Assembly (NCBI GenBank): GCA_014529385.2
Contig: CM043953.1
Span: 113,191,549-113,255,548 of the forward strand
Direction of reading: 5' to 3'
DNA from: Adiantum capillus-veneris
Taxonomy: Eukaryota > Streptophyta > Polypodiopsida > Polypodiales > Pteridaceae
Length of the DNA: 64,000 nucleotides
Positions 36,501 through 49,138 of this stretch are shown piece after piece. The number at the start of each line of letters is the position of its first letter. The stretch's first letter is position 1. The translations under genes were made by a program, and so were the position numbers. The notes beneath the pieces are model-generated. The model was not told where the DNA came from. It worked only from the letters and a program-made list of their open reading frames with translations, and did not search any database.

Positions 36501-36690
36501 TCTTATTGATCTCCTCAGCTCGCAAATCAGCAAGATATATTTTGGCCTCAAGCCATCTTTGTGCTCTTACTCAATAGCTCTTCCTTCTTGCTTTCTTTTG
36601 GACAGCTCCTCTACCTCTTCCTTCAGGTCCCGGTTTGCAATCTCTCGAGCCTTCTTCACTTTGGGCCCTACACGTTTTATCGCTGATTAG
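33540..36690 (-). pseudogene. LINE ORF2: linker, RT, C-terminal domain (degenerate)
   Basis: Reading down the minus strand: a charged linker (REIANRDLKEEVEELSKRK, about 36650-36590; LELAL-type LARELALKPELDNQAHFFRA, about 36500-36440); KSPGWDGLLAKFIIEFL (about 36190); GLIKPIPK and HWRPISMMTIAYKIIAK (about 36050-35960); TPHQHGFIKG (about 35910); LLQLDLDKAYDRILW (about 35810); LLAKLFAYDSLLFLKA (about 35490), where the catalytic FADD is FAYD; then, past the MITE, LFASASGSMCNIEKS and FRNLGAPLG (about 34720-34590). The C-terminus has HLF…CPT and QVWKSRNLWVFEAK (about 33640-33590), typical of plant LINE ORF2 ends. Frames change repeatedly, so it is dead. Confidence 0.8.
34775..35460. mobile_element. 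MITE copy 2, inverted relative to copy 1
   Basis: This 686-bp element has the same 14-bp termini (CCCGGGGGATTCAC…GTGAATCCCCCGGG). Its internal sequence matches the reverse complement of 24571-25262. A perfect 8-bp target duplication CTTTGAGA lies at 34767-34774 and 35461-35468. The poly-G core appears here as 21 C at 35293-35313. Removing it rejoins the LINE RT between FAYDSLLFLKA and the NSKMLRRALKI segment. Confidence 0.93.
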
Positions 36691-37344
36691 ATTCAAGGAA
36701 GTGTGTGGTGTTGTTTGTCTCCTACTAAGTGCAGGCTTTGTCAAACCATGCAAATTAGAGTGCCGATTGTGAATGCATTTGCCGTCACTGACGAGAGATA
36801 TGGGAGCTGTAGGGCTTGGCAGAGCAAGAGAGATGACACACCATGGTAGGGAATTCAAGGGAGGAAGGGTTACTGTAAAGGACGGTAGGTCGAAGGGTAT
36901 GCATGCATTCATCTGCAGACCAGGACAAGGGCATGGGGTGCTATAGAGGAGGACGGGGCAGGCAATGCATCAAAGCCAGCAATGGCAGAACAGGCAGCCA
37001 CCTGGGGGGAGGGAGGATATCTTCAAGCATGGATAGCCTGTGGAGAGTAACTGATCGTGATGGTGATCTATCCAACGAATATCATGGAGATGGTGATGCA
37101 TTGTCAATAGCACAAGCCTCAAATGATGTGCAGGCAGAACATCATGAGGAGCGGAATGTGGCTGATGTCCATTTGCCTGATCCCAATTAAGAGAGCAAAT
37201 GAAGAGATCAGCCCGAAGAATCTTTAGGGGAAGGTTGTCGAGGAAGAGAGGAGTTGAATCTTGTTTTCCTCTGTGGTGAGGCAATGTGTCTCTTTCCCCT
37301 GCCATGCAAAGACACGATGAGAAAGAGAGCAGCTGAAACCTGAT

Positions 37345-37346
<2 letters not shown>
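36691..37346. other. no recognised gene
   Basis: A 95-codon plus-strand frame (36903-37190, Gly/Asp-rich) and overlapping minus-strand frames are open, but none shows a known motif and I do not support a gene. The sequence may be the remaining 5' part of the LINE or its target. Confidence 0.5.

Positions 37347-37384
<38 letters not shown>
37347..37384. repeat. (CT)n microsatellite
   Basis: About 38 bp of uninterrupted TC repeats. Confidence 0.97.
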
Positions 37385-37389
<5 letters not shown>

Positions 37390-38076
37390 TATCTGCAAGC
37401 GCAGACCTGCAACGCAAGCTTTGTGAATGAGCTGGGGTCTCTCTTCGATTTAATGTGTCCAGGCGCAGAGTGGGTCTCCGTGAGAATCCGTGAAGCATTC
37501 TTGCTGTGAAGAGAGAGGACAATGGTGGTGCGTCTGTGTGTTGTGCGCCCTCTCTGATCGGCTTGCAAGAGAGAGGGACCGGTGGGAGCAACATTGCGCG
37601 GGTGCTGAGCAGCGGGTCGAGAGGTGGGGGGGTTGGGAACAGGCAAGAGCTAGCGATGACGAGTTTGAGGGCCCTAGGCAGACAAGAGGCAGCGATGGAG
37701 ACGTTTGCAGTGATTTTTTTTATTGCCACGATTTTGGAAAATTAGTATTTAGTGAGCATCTTTACCCTTTTCAGTGTAAGATGCTTGCAGGCAATATTGC
37801 AAGAAGAAGCATGCCACTTGGCGCATGATGATTGGAAAGAAATTGACTTGGCTCGTATAAAAATAAAGCAAACGTGGATGCTGCTAATTCTGTCGATCGA
37901 AAGCAAATGCATTCTCAAAACGCGCAGTTAATAGGGCAATAAAAGAAAAGCAGGACAGGACGCAGCAAACGTCAATCGCGAGCAGCAAACCGGAGTAGAG
38001 AGGACCCAGCAAACGGTAATCACGTGCAGCAAGCAGCAAAAACAGCAAACAGGACCCAGGTAAGTCTCTGCAATGT

Positions 38077-38087
38077 TTGTGTGTGTG

Positions 38088-38157
<70 letters not shown>

Positions 38158-38163
38158 TTGATT

Positions 38164-38198
<35 letters not shown>

Positions 38199-38210
38199 AG
38201 AAGAAGAAGA
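38077..38210. repeat. compound (GT)n(GA)n(GT)n(GA)n(GAA)n microsatellite
   Basis: Blocks: GT at 38091-38122, GA at 38123-38155, GT at 38164-38180, GA at 38181-38199, then AAG repeats. The alternation of GT and GA blocks suggests duplication of a compound unit. An AGCAAAC-rich stretch precedes it (37965-38060). Confidence 0.95.
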
Positions 38211-38254
38211 GAAGGAAAAATACCCTTTAGTGAATGTCAAATCATATTATGGTG

Positions 38255-39260
38255 GTGCTGATCTTGGAGCAGCTCGCTTAGATATATCAGTACTAGGCGT
38301 TGGTTACTTAGTAGGCGCCACACGGTGCTGATTTGGGAGCAGATCGCTCAGATGCTTAAGCAAATGGGGCAGGTAGCTTAGATGCTTGCACCAAGGGGCA
38401 GCAGAGAAGGTTGCTTTGAGCGCTCTGAGGTTAGCTTTTTGCGGGTTGTGGATTGTGATGTTGATTACTGGTCAAGTTGTTCATTACTAAGCAAGTTGTT
38501 CAGCTGCTTACATAAGGGGAAAAGTAATAGAGATGAGCGCGCACATCCCATGCAGCATATCTACCTTCTGCAAATATAGGTGAACACCTTCACCTAGCAC
38601 TCTGCTTGTTCATGTGCGAGCCAGTGTATTACCGATTTGCGAGAATGTATCATAAACTAGCAAGAAGCCCCAACTTTAGAGACATGGGTGCCACTGTGTG
38701 AATGTGTGTATGTTCATGAACACACACAGCCACACACCACCATCTGCAACCTCAACCTGAAAGGATCGTATACCTTTTATCAAACTATAGAACATCGTGC
38801 TGATCTTGGAGTAGGTACTAGATCTTCATGGTGGTGGTGATCTTGGAGCAAGTTGTTTAAAGGTTTCAATATTAGGCTCGGGAAGCTCAGAATCATTCAT
38901 ACAGTGCTGATCTGGGAGCACTCATATGCTTCAACAGCAGGTTGCTCAGATTCCACCAGGGGGCAACAAAGATGGTTGCTTCAAGCAGTTTGCTTTTTAG
39001 CGGACTGCAGATGGTGGTGCTGCTTTTTGAGCAGATTGCTTAGTCACTTGCGCAAAGGAAAAGAATAGAGATGTTAGTGCATCTGATGCTGAAGTTTGAG
39101 CAGGTTGTTCAGTCACTTTTGCAAGGGGGAAAAACCCAGTCGTTTGCACAAAGGGGGAAAAAACCAGAGAAGTGAGTGCTCTATGATCATAGTGATGCTA
39201 ATTTTTTGAGCAGGTTGCTCAGTTGCTTGTACGAGGGGAAAACCCAGATTTGGTCGCATG
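38255..39260. repeat. degenerate repeat array (TGCTGATCTTGGAGCAGGTTGCTCAG type)
   Basis: About 1 kb in which a two-part unit recurs seven or more times with heavy divergence: GTGCTGAT(C)TTGGAGCA followed by GGTTGCTCAGNTGCTT, then CACAAGGGG(A)AAAA. Clear instances begin near 38258, 38320, 38798, 38835, 38910, 39017, 39090 and 39190. No coding potential. Confidence 0.6.
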
Positions 39261-39446
39261 GGTGCTCATAGATTGGGATGATAGCTTGCCTAGCTTCTAA
39301 GTCGAGTTCAGATTAGCCCGCTTGACTTCATCAAACAAAAAGGGGGATTTAGGTGAGCAATTTAATGAAGGCTACCGAAATAAAATCATTGGGGCTGTGG
39401 GATACAGGACAGCTGGGGCATGTTGCTGGAAGCGCAGACGATGAGA

Positions 39447-39556
39447 GTATTTCTAGATGGCAGATGCATGGTGTTGGTACTACAAAGACTCTAGCGGGAA
39501 GGTATTTCTAGATGGCAGATGCATGGTGTTAATACTACGAAGGCTCTAGAGGGAAG
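39447..39556. repeat. 55-bp tandem duplication
   Basis: Two copies of a unit starting GTATTTCTAGATGGCAGATG (39447 and 39502) with a period of 55 bp. A third copy diverges after GGTATTT. Confidence 0.85.
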
Positions 39557-40750
39557 GTATTTTGATTCCTCTTATCGTTTATGCGCTAAGCCGAAACGGC
39601 TTAAGGCGGCCCCTCCGGGAGTGGTCACCATCAAGATCCAGTGAGCAAGAGTGTGCAGGTCCTGTTATGGACGCACAAGTGTGGGGCTGAGGATAGCCCG
39701 GATGGCCAGTTCTGGCCATCGTATCCTCGACAAGATACCCATTGGTGGGAGATGCGCTAAGCCGAGCTAGGGGCAACATGAGCCGCCTGATACGATGCAA
39801 TTAGAGGGCTGGATATTCCTTTACTCGAGGCGTTCTGTGATACATCGAACGACCTCCCCGATGGTCCAGACGGCATGGACATGTGATATTCGGGGTAAAG
39901 AGCCAGGCGATATGCAGGGGTATGACAAAGTGTGGGCCGACTGTGTTCGAAAATGTCAGTACCTGTGGGTTTTGGGAGTGCAAAGTATGCCAGGCATAAA
40001 CATGCACCTAACCGAGAAGGTATGCGGCTGAATGGAAGGGTTGTTGGAGATATCGTGTCCTCATCGAGTGCACCTACCTCATCTCAAAAACAATACACCT
40101 CATCCTAAAACACTGTCGTACTGTGTCCATTGCCACACACATGCACATATGCATAGTCATCTGCTCCTATAAAGCCAGTCCAAGCTACCAGCCAGATGAA
40201 GTTGCTCGACTCCCATTTCCGCATTCTTAAGGTATACGTCACCTCGCTGCCTTGCAGGCTGTGATTCCTTCTTAGCCCATATCTTTCAACCACCATAAGC
40301 ACGAGCATTATCACTCGCCAGATACCTCATTCGTCACATTGAACTTCGCATTCCATGGCCATGGACCCAGCCCAAGCCACTCGCCAAACGAAACAACTCG
40401 AACGAAACGTAGGCTAGCGCTCACCGAAACTTGCATTCTCACAATATGGTTCATGAAGAAACCATTGAAGATTCTGCCACCCATCTCATTACATCATCCG
40501 GTCAATATAGTGATCTGGTCTCTGGCTATTGTCATGCGCACTCATGTTCTGCTCCCGCTCGGTGAAGAGCCCTCTTCAACGAGGGGGAACCCATCGACCA
40601 AATGCCCTAATGCTATCTACTTCATTTTATAAAAAAACTAATGCAACACACATAAATATACAAAGTCCAAATGATGTAAAGGTATCCCTCCAACATTGGA
40701 GGAGAAGCATTGGTGTCCGTCCAACACTGGAGGTGAAAAAAGGTGACCAA
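39557..40750. other. no recognised gene; probable Helitron-1 flank or 5' end
   Basis: About 1.2 kb with no recognisable protein motifs. A perfect stem-loop AAGCCG-AAA-CGGCTT lies at 39588-39602. The Helitron 5' terminus (TC) could be anywhere in this stretch and could not be assigned. Confidence 0.4.
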
Positions 40751-40835
40751 GGAATGGCACATTCCCTATGGTTTATAAAACTTGGGTGAGGATGGTTCCA
40801 CCTCCCCACCATACTTGCGTATGGTTTTTTCTTTT
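40751..40835 (+). promoter_or_regulatory. conserved block with hairpin upstream of Helitron-1 ORF
   Basis: GGAATG-GCA-CATTCC (40751-40765) is a perfect 6-bp stem. It is followed by an A/T-rich stretch and then GGTTCCACCTCCCCACCATACTT. The same order occurs upstream of Helitron-2 (60984-61060), although the surrounding DNA is unrelated. The role, promoter or element-end structure, is inference. Confidence 0.45.
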
Positions 40836-43800
40836 CTTTAATGAGCACTGGCATGTGAGCACGTACTGCATTTCCTATATCATTGAAAAACCAAACCACA
40901 ATTAAGAATGTTTCATATTGTAATTAATGCTTCAGATCCCAAGCATGGTGATGGACAAACTCACTCAGAAAAGAAAGAGGCAAGTAGCAAAACAACAAAC
41001 AAAAACAAAGCGGAAAGAGAGACTGGCTGCGGCTACAAGTTCGTGGACTGGAATTGACATTCTTTCTCGACGTTGGCAAGATCAGTGCATCGCTATATCC
41101 AAAAACTTTACAATTTGCGCCGGTTGCGGAACTTCCACATTCTCAAAATCTCCCCTCGGACAGAAAATACTAGACAATGCTAGCTAGCATGACATTCCTG
41201 AACGCTACCGAGAAGGAAGGAGTATCAATACATTGGTCATGTTGCTCCAGCTGCGACAGATATGTCAGGACCAAAAGCGTAGTAGTACTGCTACCAGACT
41301 ATATCCGACGTATCCTGGAATGGCATCTAGCTTCACACTTAGCTCCTCAGTATAATTGACATTTCTTTAAACGTCATAAGCTCTGCAAACGTTGTAGCAT
41401 ACGGCGTACTTGAAAAAAGATCCTTGCTTGATGACCCTCTGATATGTTGGACAAAAGTAGCAAATATGCAGCAGCTGTCAAAGCAGCTCGCGTCCTCGCG
41501 CTTATCAGACATTTTGGCCTACAACTTACTCCATAATCCAGTTATCAAGATGTATAAGACTGTGGCAGAGCCACCCCACAAAAAAACCACTTTGTGTGTG
41601 CTGACACCGGACGTTGTTTCATCAATCATAACAAGCCACTCAGAAACGGAGCCTTTTGCATTGATGGAGGAAGCAGAAGCGCAATGTGAGATGGACATTC
41701 TTGAAAACACGTACGCCGCCTCAAGAAGAAGGGCCTATACCAGAATAGACTCTCACGACTTTGGCTCAGTAAAGCTCCGTGATGGCTCAGGCCTCATTGA
41801 GCGGACGACTATCTTCAGGTACAATGGGATGTGTGCTAGCCACTCAGAGGCCAAAGAAGTGACAATAGAAAAAGCTGTGTTCCCTTTTTTATTCCCGTTC
41901 GGCCACGGAAACTACGAAGGACACCCGATTCAGTGACTACATCAGGATGAGGATCAACATGTTGTTCTCCCTGTCTACCTTGTACAAGCCATACCTGCTC
42001 ATCATGTACCAACTCAAGAGAGCAATCATGATTTCCAATTCTACAAGTACGACAATGTTGCAGCGTGACATAGACGCGTATAAGAGGAAGCACAAGAATG
42101 CATCCAACCAAGATGCAGTAAACATTATAACATACAAGCTTCTGTCAAGAATGCCCGGCACTCCATCATGGCATCGAAAGAACCTCAAAGATCTTATCGC
42201 AATGGTTGACTTGTGGGGCCTCACATTTATAGCAGACGAAGTCACAGAAAGCAGGTGGAACGAAATTACAGTAATCGAAAATATCGCCCATTCATTCAAT
42301 GGAAGCTACACATGGAAAGATTGTCCTGTCAAGTGTGCCGTGTTGTTCCACGAGCGTCTGCACGTCTTCTTGAACAGCCACATTTTTGGGGGGAGCAAAG
42401 TCCTAGGCGAAATTGAGCATCATCTTTTAAGGTACGAGATACAAAACCGAGGCTCGCTGCATGCTCATTTGATTTTGTGGGTTTTCCGTGGTGACATTGA
42501 GTCAGTAGCAGATGAAATAGCGGCATACATACCTGACCCACAATAGCCTCCTTTGAATTTCTCAAACCATTTACATCACCTCGTCACAAGAAAACAAATT
42601 CACAAATGCAAGTCCACCTGCAGGGTAATGGGCCAACACTCTCCATGCAAATACGGCTTTCCATTCAGTCCTCAACTATCAACCACACCCATAATGGACC
42701 CACAAACATCAAGGTGGTTGTACTATCATCCCGGACATGAACACCGTAACGTAGTTCCCTACCACCCGACAATCTTGTTGTTGTGGAAAGCGCACATGAA
42801 CATCCAACGTGTGACCAACTCATCTATATCTCACTACTTGCTAAAGTACGCAATGAAGACAGAGCCAATGGGTCCACTCAACCTTTCAGAGGAAAATGCA
42901 GCAAGGCTCGGTCTCAATGAATTAGACAAGGTCAAGCTCCGCGTAATTGCAGCATCGATAATGTCCAAGCCAATTTCAGCAACAGAGGCAGCACTAAATT
43001 GCTTGCAAATTCCGATCATCACAAGAAGCGAAGCTGTGGTATATATCGACTCATCGCCACCTTCACTAAGACAAAGATTGTTATCACAGAGCCAAACGAT
43101 CATTATGCACCCAGTCGACTTGTACTGTGCAAGGCCACTGCAGCTAGAGCAATACACGTTCTGCATGTACCACAAACATTTCAAGATCGAGAACAACACC
43201 ACAGGATCTCAGAAGAGCCAGATGTACGATGCCTACAACAACTTGGTACTAGAAAATCACCGGCTCGTACGATTCACCGAATACCACCCTGGCCACCAAC
43301 CGGAGGGCTTCTTCAACATATTGCTACAGAAAGCAACATTTAGAACCGAGTCCGATCTGATCTCGCAACAAAACCCAATGTCTTGTTACTTTACAAAGTG
43401 CAAAATCCGACAATTAATAAGAGACGAGGAGGACCTCGAGATGTACATCAACGAGTACACACAACGAAACATTCTTTTAAACGAGAACACGGAGCACATT
43501 GTGAACCTGATCCACCAGAAGCTCTTCCTGAACCGCAAGAATCCGATTCATTCAAGCCGTGCAGAGACAAATGATACCAAGGAAAGTAGTAGGCATAACA
43601 TGCTGCAACTTCTAAAGGAGTTCGCCGATGTCCATAACATAGCACTCACTCCTGAACAACACAAGATATTCGAAGACACAGCCACCAAAACATCCGGCCT
43701 CCACATTATCACGGGCGTCCCATGATCCGGAAAGTCATTCCTCATCAAATACATGACGACCAGGTTCATACAACAAAACAGGACAGTCATATTGACAGCG

Positions 43801-44495
43801 TCAACTGGCGCAGCTACATCTCGGCTAAGCAGTGTCGCAAAAACAGTGCACTATCAATTCAAGATAACGGCGGGCTCGAATAAACACTACCCAGAATCAA
43901 TAAATCCAGGGGATGAAAGATTCACATACATCAAAGAGGCTGATGTTATCATAATGGACGAGATATCAATGCTCACAAGCACAACATTCAACATGGTCGT
44001 TCGCCAACTTGTCAATGTCACAAACGTATCAATTCATGATCCATTCTGCAGTAAATTGGTGCTTCTCTTTGGAGACTTCGCACAGCTACCGCCCGTTTGT
44101 AAGCACCCTGGACCTTTCTGCCATGTATGTACAATTACACAATCGGCACACTTCAAGCATGGCATAGTCCACAAGATGACATTCTCAGTTTGACACGCAG
44201 CGGACCCAATATTCCTCAACTTTCTGCATACAATTAGACAAAGAAATCCAACCGAACAAGAGATAACAAGTATGCTTTCAGAGTGCATCATAAATGAAAA
44301 AGAACTATTGGAAACTATGGACGAAGACACCACAATCATTTGCACACATCACGATGACGCTCGGAGATACAATGACATCATATTGCAAAGGAGTTTTGCA
44401 AACGAGCAGATAGTCCGAATAGTGTTAAAAACAAACGCGGACAACGAGCCACTCTTAGAAAGCTGGGTCAACGACACCTCTTTCAATGAAATACA

Positions 44496-44817
44496 TGTAA
44501 AGAATGAGGATGCAAGAGAGCTACCCAAGACAAGCACAAAGCACACAGAGATGGAAAGCTTCTTCTTCTTCTTCACAGAAAAGAGAGTACAAAATGACTA
44601 AGTGCTAAAGCTGAAAAGTAGCACATATGTACATGCGGTCACTAAGTGTGAACTCGCTAGAAGTGTACTAGGCTGGCACTATAAGTGTAGTCCAGCTGTA
44701 GAATCACTGGCAGAGATCCTCCGTGTCGGTCACCTAACGCGCCAGTGAGTAAATGCCGTAAGCGGCCAAGACCCGTAGTGGATGCCAGCTCAAGGTGTAG
44801 AGCTCGACATCTCAACA
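44496..44817 (-). repeat. 3' LTR of copia copy C
   Basis: It is 322 bp, with plus-strand termini TGTAAAGAATG and CATCTCAACA. The pol frame runs through the polypurine tract and stops inside this LTR at 44790. Confidence 0.95.
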
Positions 44818-47800
44818 CTCCCCCTCGAGCTCTGCATGTCGCAGAGTCCAAGCATAGTCTGGAAATGTCGAAGCTTCTCAGCTCCGAGGGCCTTGGTAAA
44901 GATATTCGCTATCTGCTCCTCTGTGCTGACGTAGACCAAGTCGATGTCGCCCGCCAACACTCGCTCTCGAACGTAGTGGTAATGGACCTCTATGTGTTTG
45001 GTCCTAGCATGGAACACTGGGTTCCTAGCCAACTGCATGCTGCTGAGGTTGTCACAATGAATGACAATCTACTGGTCTACCTGCACTCCCAAGTCCTCAA
45101 GTAATGTCCGTAGCCAAGCTACCTCGCACGCTGCAACTGCTGCACCTCTGTACTCGGCCTCTGTGCTCGATAAAGCAACCGTAGGCTGCTTTTTGCAGCT
45201 CCAAGTAACAGCAGCACTCCCAAAAGAGAACATGAAGCCACTCGTAGATCTCCTATCAACAATGCTACCTGCCCAATCTGCATCTGTATACCCATACAAT
45301 GCTAATGGTGCATCTGCTGCATAGAACAATGTGTAGTCAAGAGTCCCTTGCACATACCTAAGTGTGCGTCGTACTCCATCCAAATGTGGCATCCTCGGAA
45401 GCTGCATGAACTGACTCTCCAAGCCTACTGTGTAGCTCAAGTCTGGCCTCGTGATAGTCAAGTAGATTAGACTACCCACCATCTTCCTATACATGTTGAC
45501 ATCCTCAACAACATCACCCTTCTCTGCACTCAGCTTTGCATTCACATCCAAGGGAATAGAAATTGGCTTACAATCAGCCATACCATACTTTGACAACATG
45601 TCCAAAGCATACTGTCTCTGTGATAGCCATACACCCTCTGGAGTCCTGATCACCTCAATGCCAAGAAAGTAGCGCAACTCGCCCAAATCTTTCATTTCAA
45701 ACTCCTATTTGAGAAGACCCTTCACATGGTCAATCTCCATAGCATTGTCACCCACAATAATAAGGTCATCTACATATATGGTAATGACCACAATCCCCAC
45801 ATCACTCTCACGTACATAGAGTGAATGATCTGCATGAGCTCTCCTAAACCCAATACTGGCAAGATACTTGGCAATCCTGTCATACCATGCTCTAGAGTCC
45901 TGCTTCAAACCATACAAAGCTTTGAGAAGCCTGCATACATAATCTGGGTAACCTGGATCGACATAACCAGGTGGCTGATCCATATACACTTCCTCTTGCA
46001 ACTCACCATTCAAGAAGGCATTCTTTACATCCATTTGATGCATAATCCATCCTCTAGATGCAGCCACTGCTATGACAGCTCTCACAGTCGTCATCTTTGC
46101 CACTAGAGCAAAGGTCTCCTCATAGTCTATGCCATACGTTTGTGCATAACCCTTTGCGACCAGCCTTGCCTTGTGACGCTCAATGTTACCATCAGCCTTA
46201 TGCATGGTTTTATACACCCATTTACAGCCAATAGCTTTCTTGCCACTTGGCAATGGCACCAACTCCCATGTGTCATTTGCTTCCAATGCAGCCATCTCTT
46301 CATTCATTGCATCATCCCAATGCACATTTCCAACTGCATCCTCAAACATGTGGGCTCCACATCCTGTATCACCTTAGCCATGTAGGCTTGGTGATGCGCT
46401 AGATACCCATCATAAGTCAATTTTTGAACTGTATTTTTGACTCTGTTAGATCTGCGCGGTCCTGGGTCACTCCTTTGCCCTCTAGCATCTTCTTGTACTT
46501 TCCTTACACCAGGTGTCCTGAAAGCCGGAATTCCAAATTCCTCATCAAGACTTTGTTCAGAACCATCTGAATCCATGTTTACATGTGAAAAACCTGATGA
46601 TGCATCAACCATAAGGGGAGGTTCATCAACCTTTTCCTTTCCTTTTCGTGATACATTCCCTGTACCTGTTGGTGGAGTAACCTGTGTACGTAGTCTACCA
46701 TTCCATGGCTTCTCAACAGAGCCACGAGAAGAGGACTCTTGTGGTCCACTCAAAACTTGTGACTGTGGCCTCACATTTTGTACAACCACATCATCTTTTA
46801 CATCAGCCCCAATAGTGCCATGTGCATTACTGTACCAGCTGCTCATCTCATCAAAGACTACATCTCTGCTCACTCGTAATTCTCGTGTAGTAGGATTGTA
46901 GCACCTATACCCCTTTTGTTCAAGGGAATATCCCACAAGAATACATTTCTCTGCTTTAGGATCCAATTTCCTACGCAACTCATCTGGTACATGCACGTAA
47001 GCTATGCAGCCAAACACTTTCAAGTGTGCCAAATCAGGCTTTGTACCTGTAAACTTTTCCTCAGGTGTTACATCATGCACCGCAGCTGTAGGTGTCCTGT
47101 TCATAATGTACACAGCTGTATTTATGGATTCAGCCCAGAAATGATGAGGCATGTTCTTCTCATTCATCAATGCACGTGCAACCTCTGCAATGTGCCTGTT
47201 TTTCCTTTCTGCGACCCCATTCTGCTGTGGAGTATATCTGCATGTAAACTGCCTGCGTATACCATGCATTCGCAGAAAATCTAAAAAATCATTGGAGAAG
47301 TACTCTCCCCCTCCATCTGACCTCAATGTCTTGATTTGCATATTTGTCTCCTTCTCAATCATGACTTTGAAGTCCTGAAAGTGACCAAACACTTCACTTT
47401 TGTTACGCATGAAGTAGACCCATACTTTCCTTGTATGGTCATCGATGAAAGAGACATAATACCTGCAGCCATGTATACTTGCAGTATCGGTTGGACCCCA
47501 AACATCTGTGTGCACCACCTCAAGTGGCTTTTTACATACATTGCGCTCATGTGGAAATGAGCCCTTTGACTGTTTTCCAAACTGGCATGCTGCACACACT
47601 TTATGCATACCATCCACCTTGAATTTGGGCAAACCTTTTACAATCTGTTTTGATTGTATGCTGCGCAATCTCTGCTCATTGACATGGCCAATGCGTTTGT
47701 TCCAAATGTCAACATCAGCCACAACACCTGTGCCCTGTGCAAATAATGCAGCTTTTACCTCAGGCATGTCTACATTCAGCGTAAAAATTCTACCCACACA

Positions 47801-49138
47801 TTTGCCCTCTGTGATCAGCTTACAGCCATTCTGGAAATCTTCTACATAACAGCCATTCGGATTGAAGCGAACCTGCAAACCCTGCTCAACCATTTGTCCA
47901 ACAGAAACAAGATTCTTTGTAATGTTTGGGACGTGAAGTACATCTGCTAAGTACTTTGATTTCCCATTCTTCGTATTTAGAGGTATGTCCCCTACATGAG
48001 CAATGGGTGCAACTGTGTCATCTCCTGTCTGCACATAGCCTGACACATCTGGTTTGCGCATATCTCTAAACCACTCTCTACGAGACGTCATGTGATTAGA
48101 GGCACCTGAATCCACATACCAAACATCATCTTGGGTGGAATTCTCTGCAGTCATTGTATTCATTACATGCTACATAACAAACATGCGCTCGTTTTTGCTG
48201 TCATCTGCATCTCTGCTAGTAGATGCATAGTTGCCATGTTCTCTCTTTCCACTTGCTTTTCCCTTTGGACAGTCACGTGACATGTGACCTCTTTCACCAC
48301 AAGTCCAACATTCTCTGCCATCTGGAGTACGTTGTTGCCTGCTTGATCCTGCACCACGACCTCTTTGACTCCCCCTGCCTTGAGACTGGTTTCCCCTGCC
48401 ACCTGTATTGTTTTGATTTGATTGAACTTCTTGAAATTGGCCCCTGCAACCTCTTGGGCCTCGACCACGACCTCTACCTCTACCTCTGTTGGAGTTAGAA
48501 TAGAAGGCCTGTTCAGAATTATTTCTGCCATGAGAAGAAGATGTGTCAAGGTTCTTCTCCTCAAGAATAAGCATAGAAATCAAATCTTGGAACATGGGGA
48601 TGTCGTCTCTTGTATTCATGGAAGACCTAAAATGTACATACACATCTCCTAGACCATCCAAGCATGCACGGATAATGTCATCGTCTTCCACTGAGACTTT
48701 AATAGATCCAAGAGCCTCAATGATACTCTTGATCTTCAAAGCATAATCATTGATGGAGAGGTTGTTCCTCTTAACCTGATTTAGCTCCGACTTTAGTTGA
48801 AGCTTCCTGGCCTTGGTGTTCACCTTGAACACTCTGCCTAAGTTTTTCCATGCAATGGCGGGGGTTTCAGCATCCTGTAGATAGCCCATCATGCCATCTG
48901 TGATGCTCATAGAAAGCCAATACATCACTTTGCTCTGGCCTTGTTGCCAGTCCCTCAAAGATTTCCTTTGTTCTGTTGTAGCATTTGCCTCGGGAATCTC
49001 TGGTTCCTTTTCATTGTCTCCTTCTACATAGTCCCAATAACCTTTTCCTTTTAGGAAATTTGTTATTCTGAACTTCCATGCAGGGTAGTTATTTTTCTCA
49101 AGCTTCTCAGTAAAAATCTGACTGAAACCGTCAGACAT
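44790..49138 (-). pseudogene. copia gag-pol polyprotein, copy C
   Basis: ATG at 49138 (MSDGFSQIFTEKL). Gag is UBN2-type, with an RG-rich stretch (RGRGRGRGPRG, about 48465) and a CCHC knuckle CWTCGERGHMSRDC (about 48285). TAG at 48170-48172 separates gag from pol in the same frame. Pol: protease VDSGASNHMTS (about 48115), WNKRIGHVNEQR, integrase HTDVWGPT, RSDGGGEY and NGVAERKNR (about 47510-47200), RT MDVKNAFLNGEL (about 46030) and VITIYVDDLIIVG (about 45770), RNase H YTDADWAGSIVDRRSTSG (about 45290) and ANIFTKAL. Defects: one frameshift near 46346 and TAG stops at 45705 and 45069. At each TAG, CAG is a plausible ancestral codon. Otherwise full length for the family. Confidence 0.93.

Larger units (their letters stand above)
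33299..36690 (-). mobile_element. LINE (non-LTR retrotransposon), 5' end undefined, MITE-interrupted
   Basis: A minus-strand element ending in a short poly(A) tail (11 T at 33299-33309 on the plus strand). RT motifs are spread over 34.4-36.4 kb and a C-terminal region lies at 33.5-33.9 kb. The 5' end is uncertain: linker sequence upstream of RT can be followed to about 36690, and I see no convincing endonuclease. A MITE at 34775-35460 splits RT. No target duplication could be assigned. Confidence 0.82.

Noticed and set aside
36903..37190. 95-codon frame (MHSSADQDKGMG…) as a LINE ORF1 or host gene
   Set aside because: It is on the opposite strand to the LINE, without motifs, and its codon pattern is not convincing.
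37208..37729. 173-codon minus-strand frame
   Set aside because: It runs through the CT microsatellite as Glu-Arg repeats and has no recognisable domain on either side.
39588..39602. Perfect stem-loop AAGCCG-AAA-CGGCTT as a terminator or Helitron end
   Set aside because: Isolated, no CTRR follows, and plant nuclear genes do not use such terminators; left as a note only.
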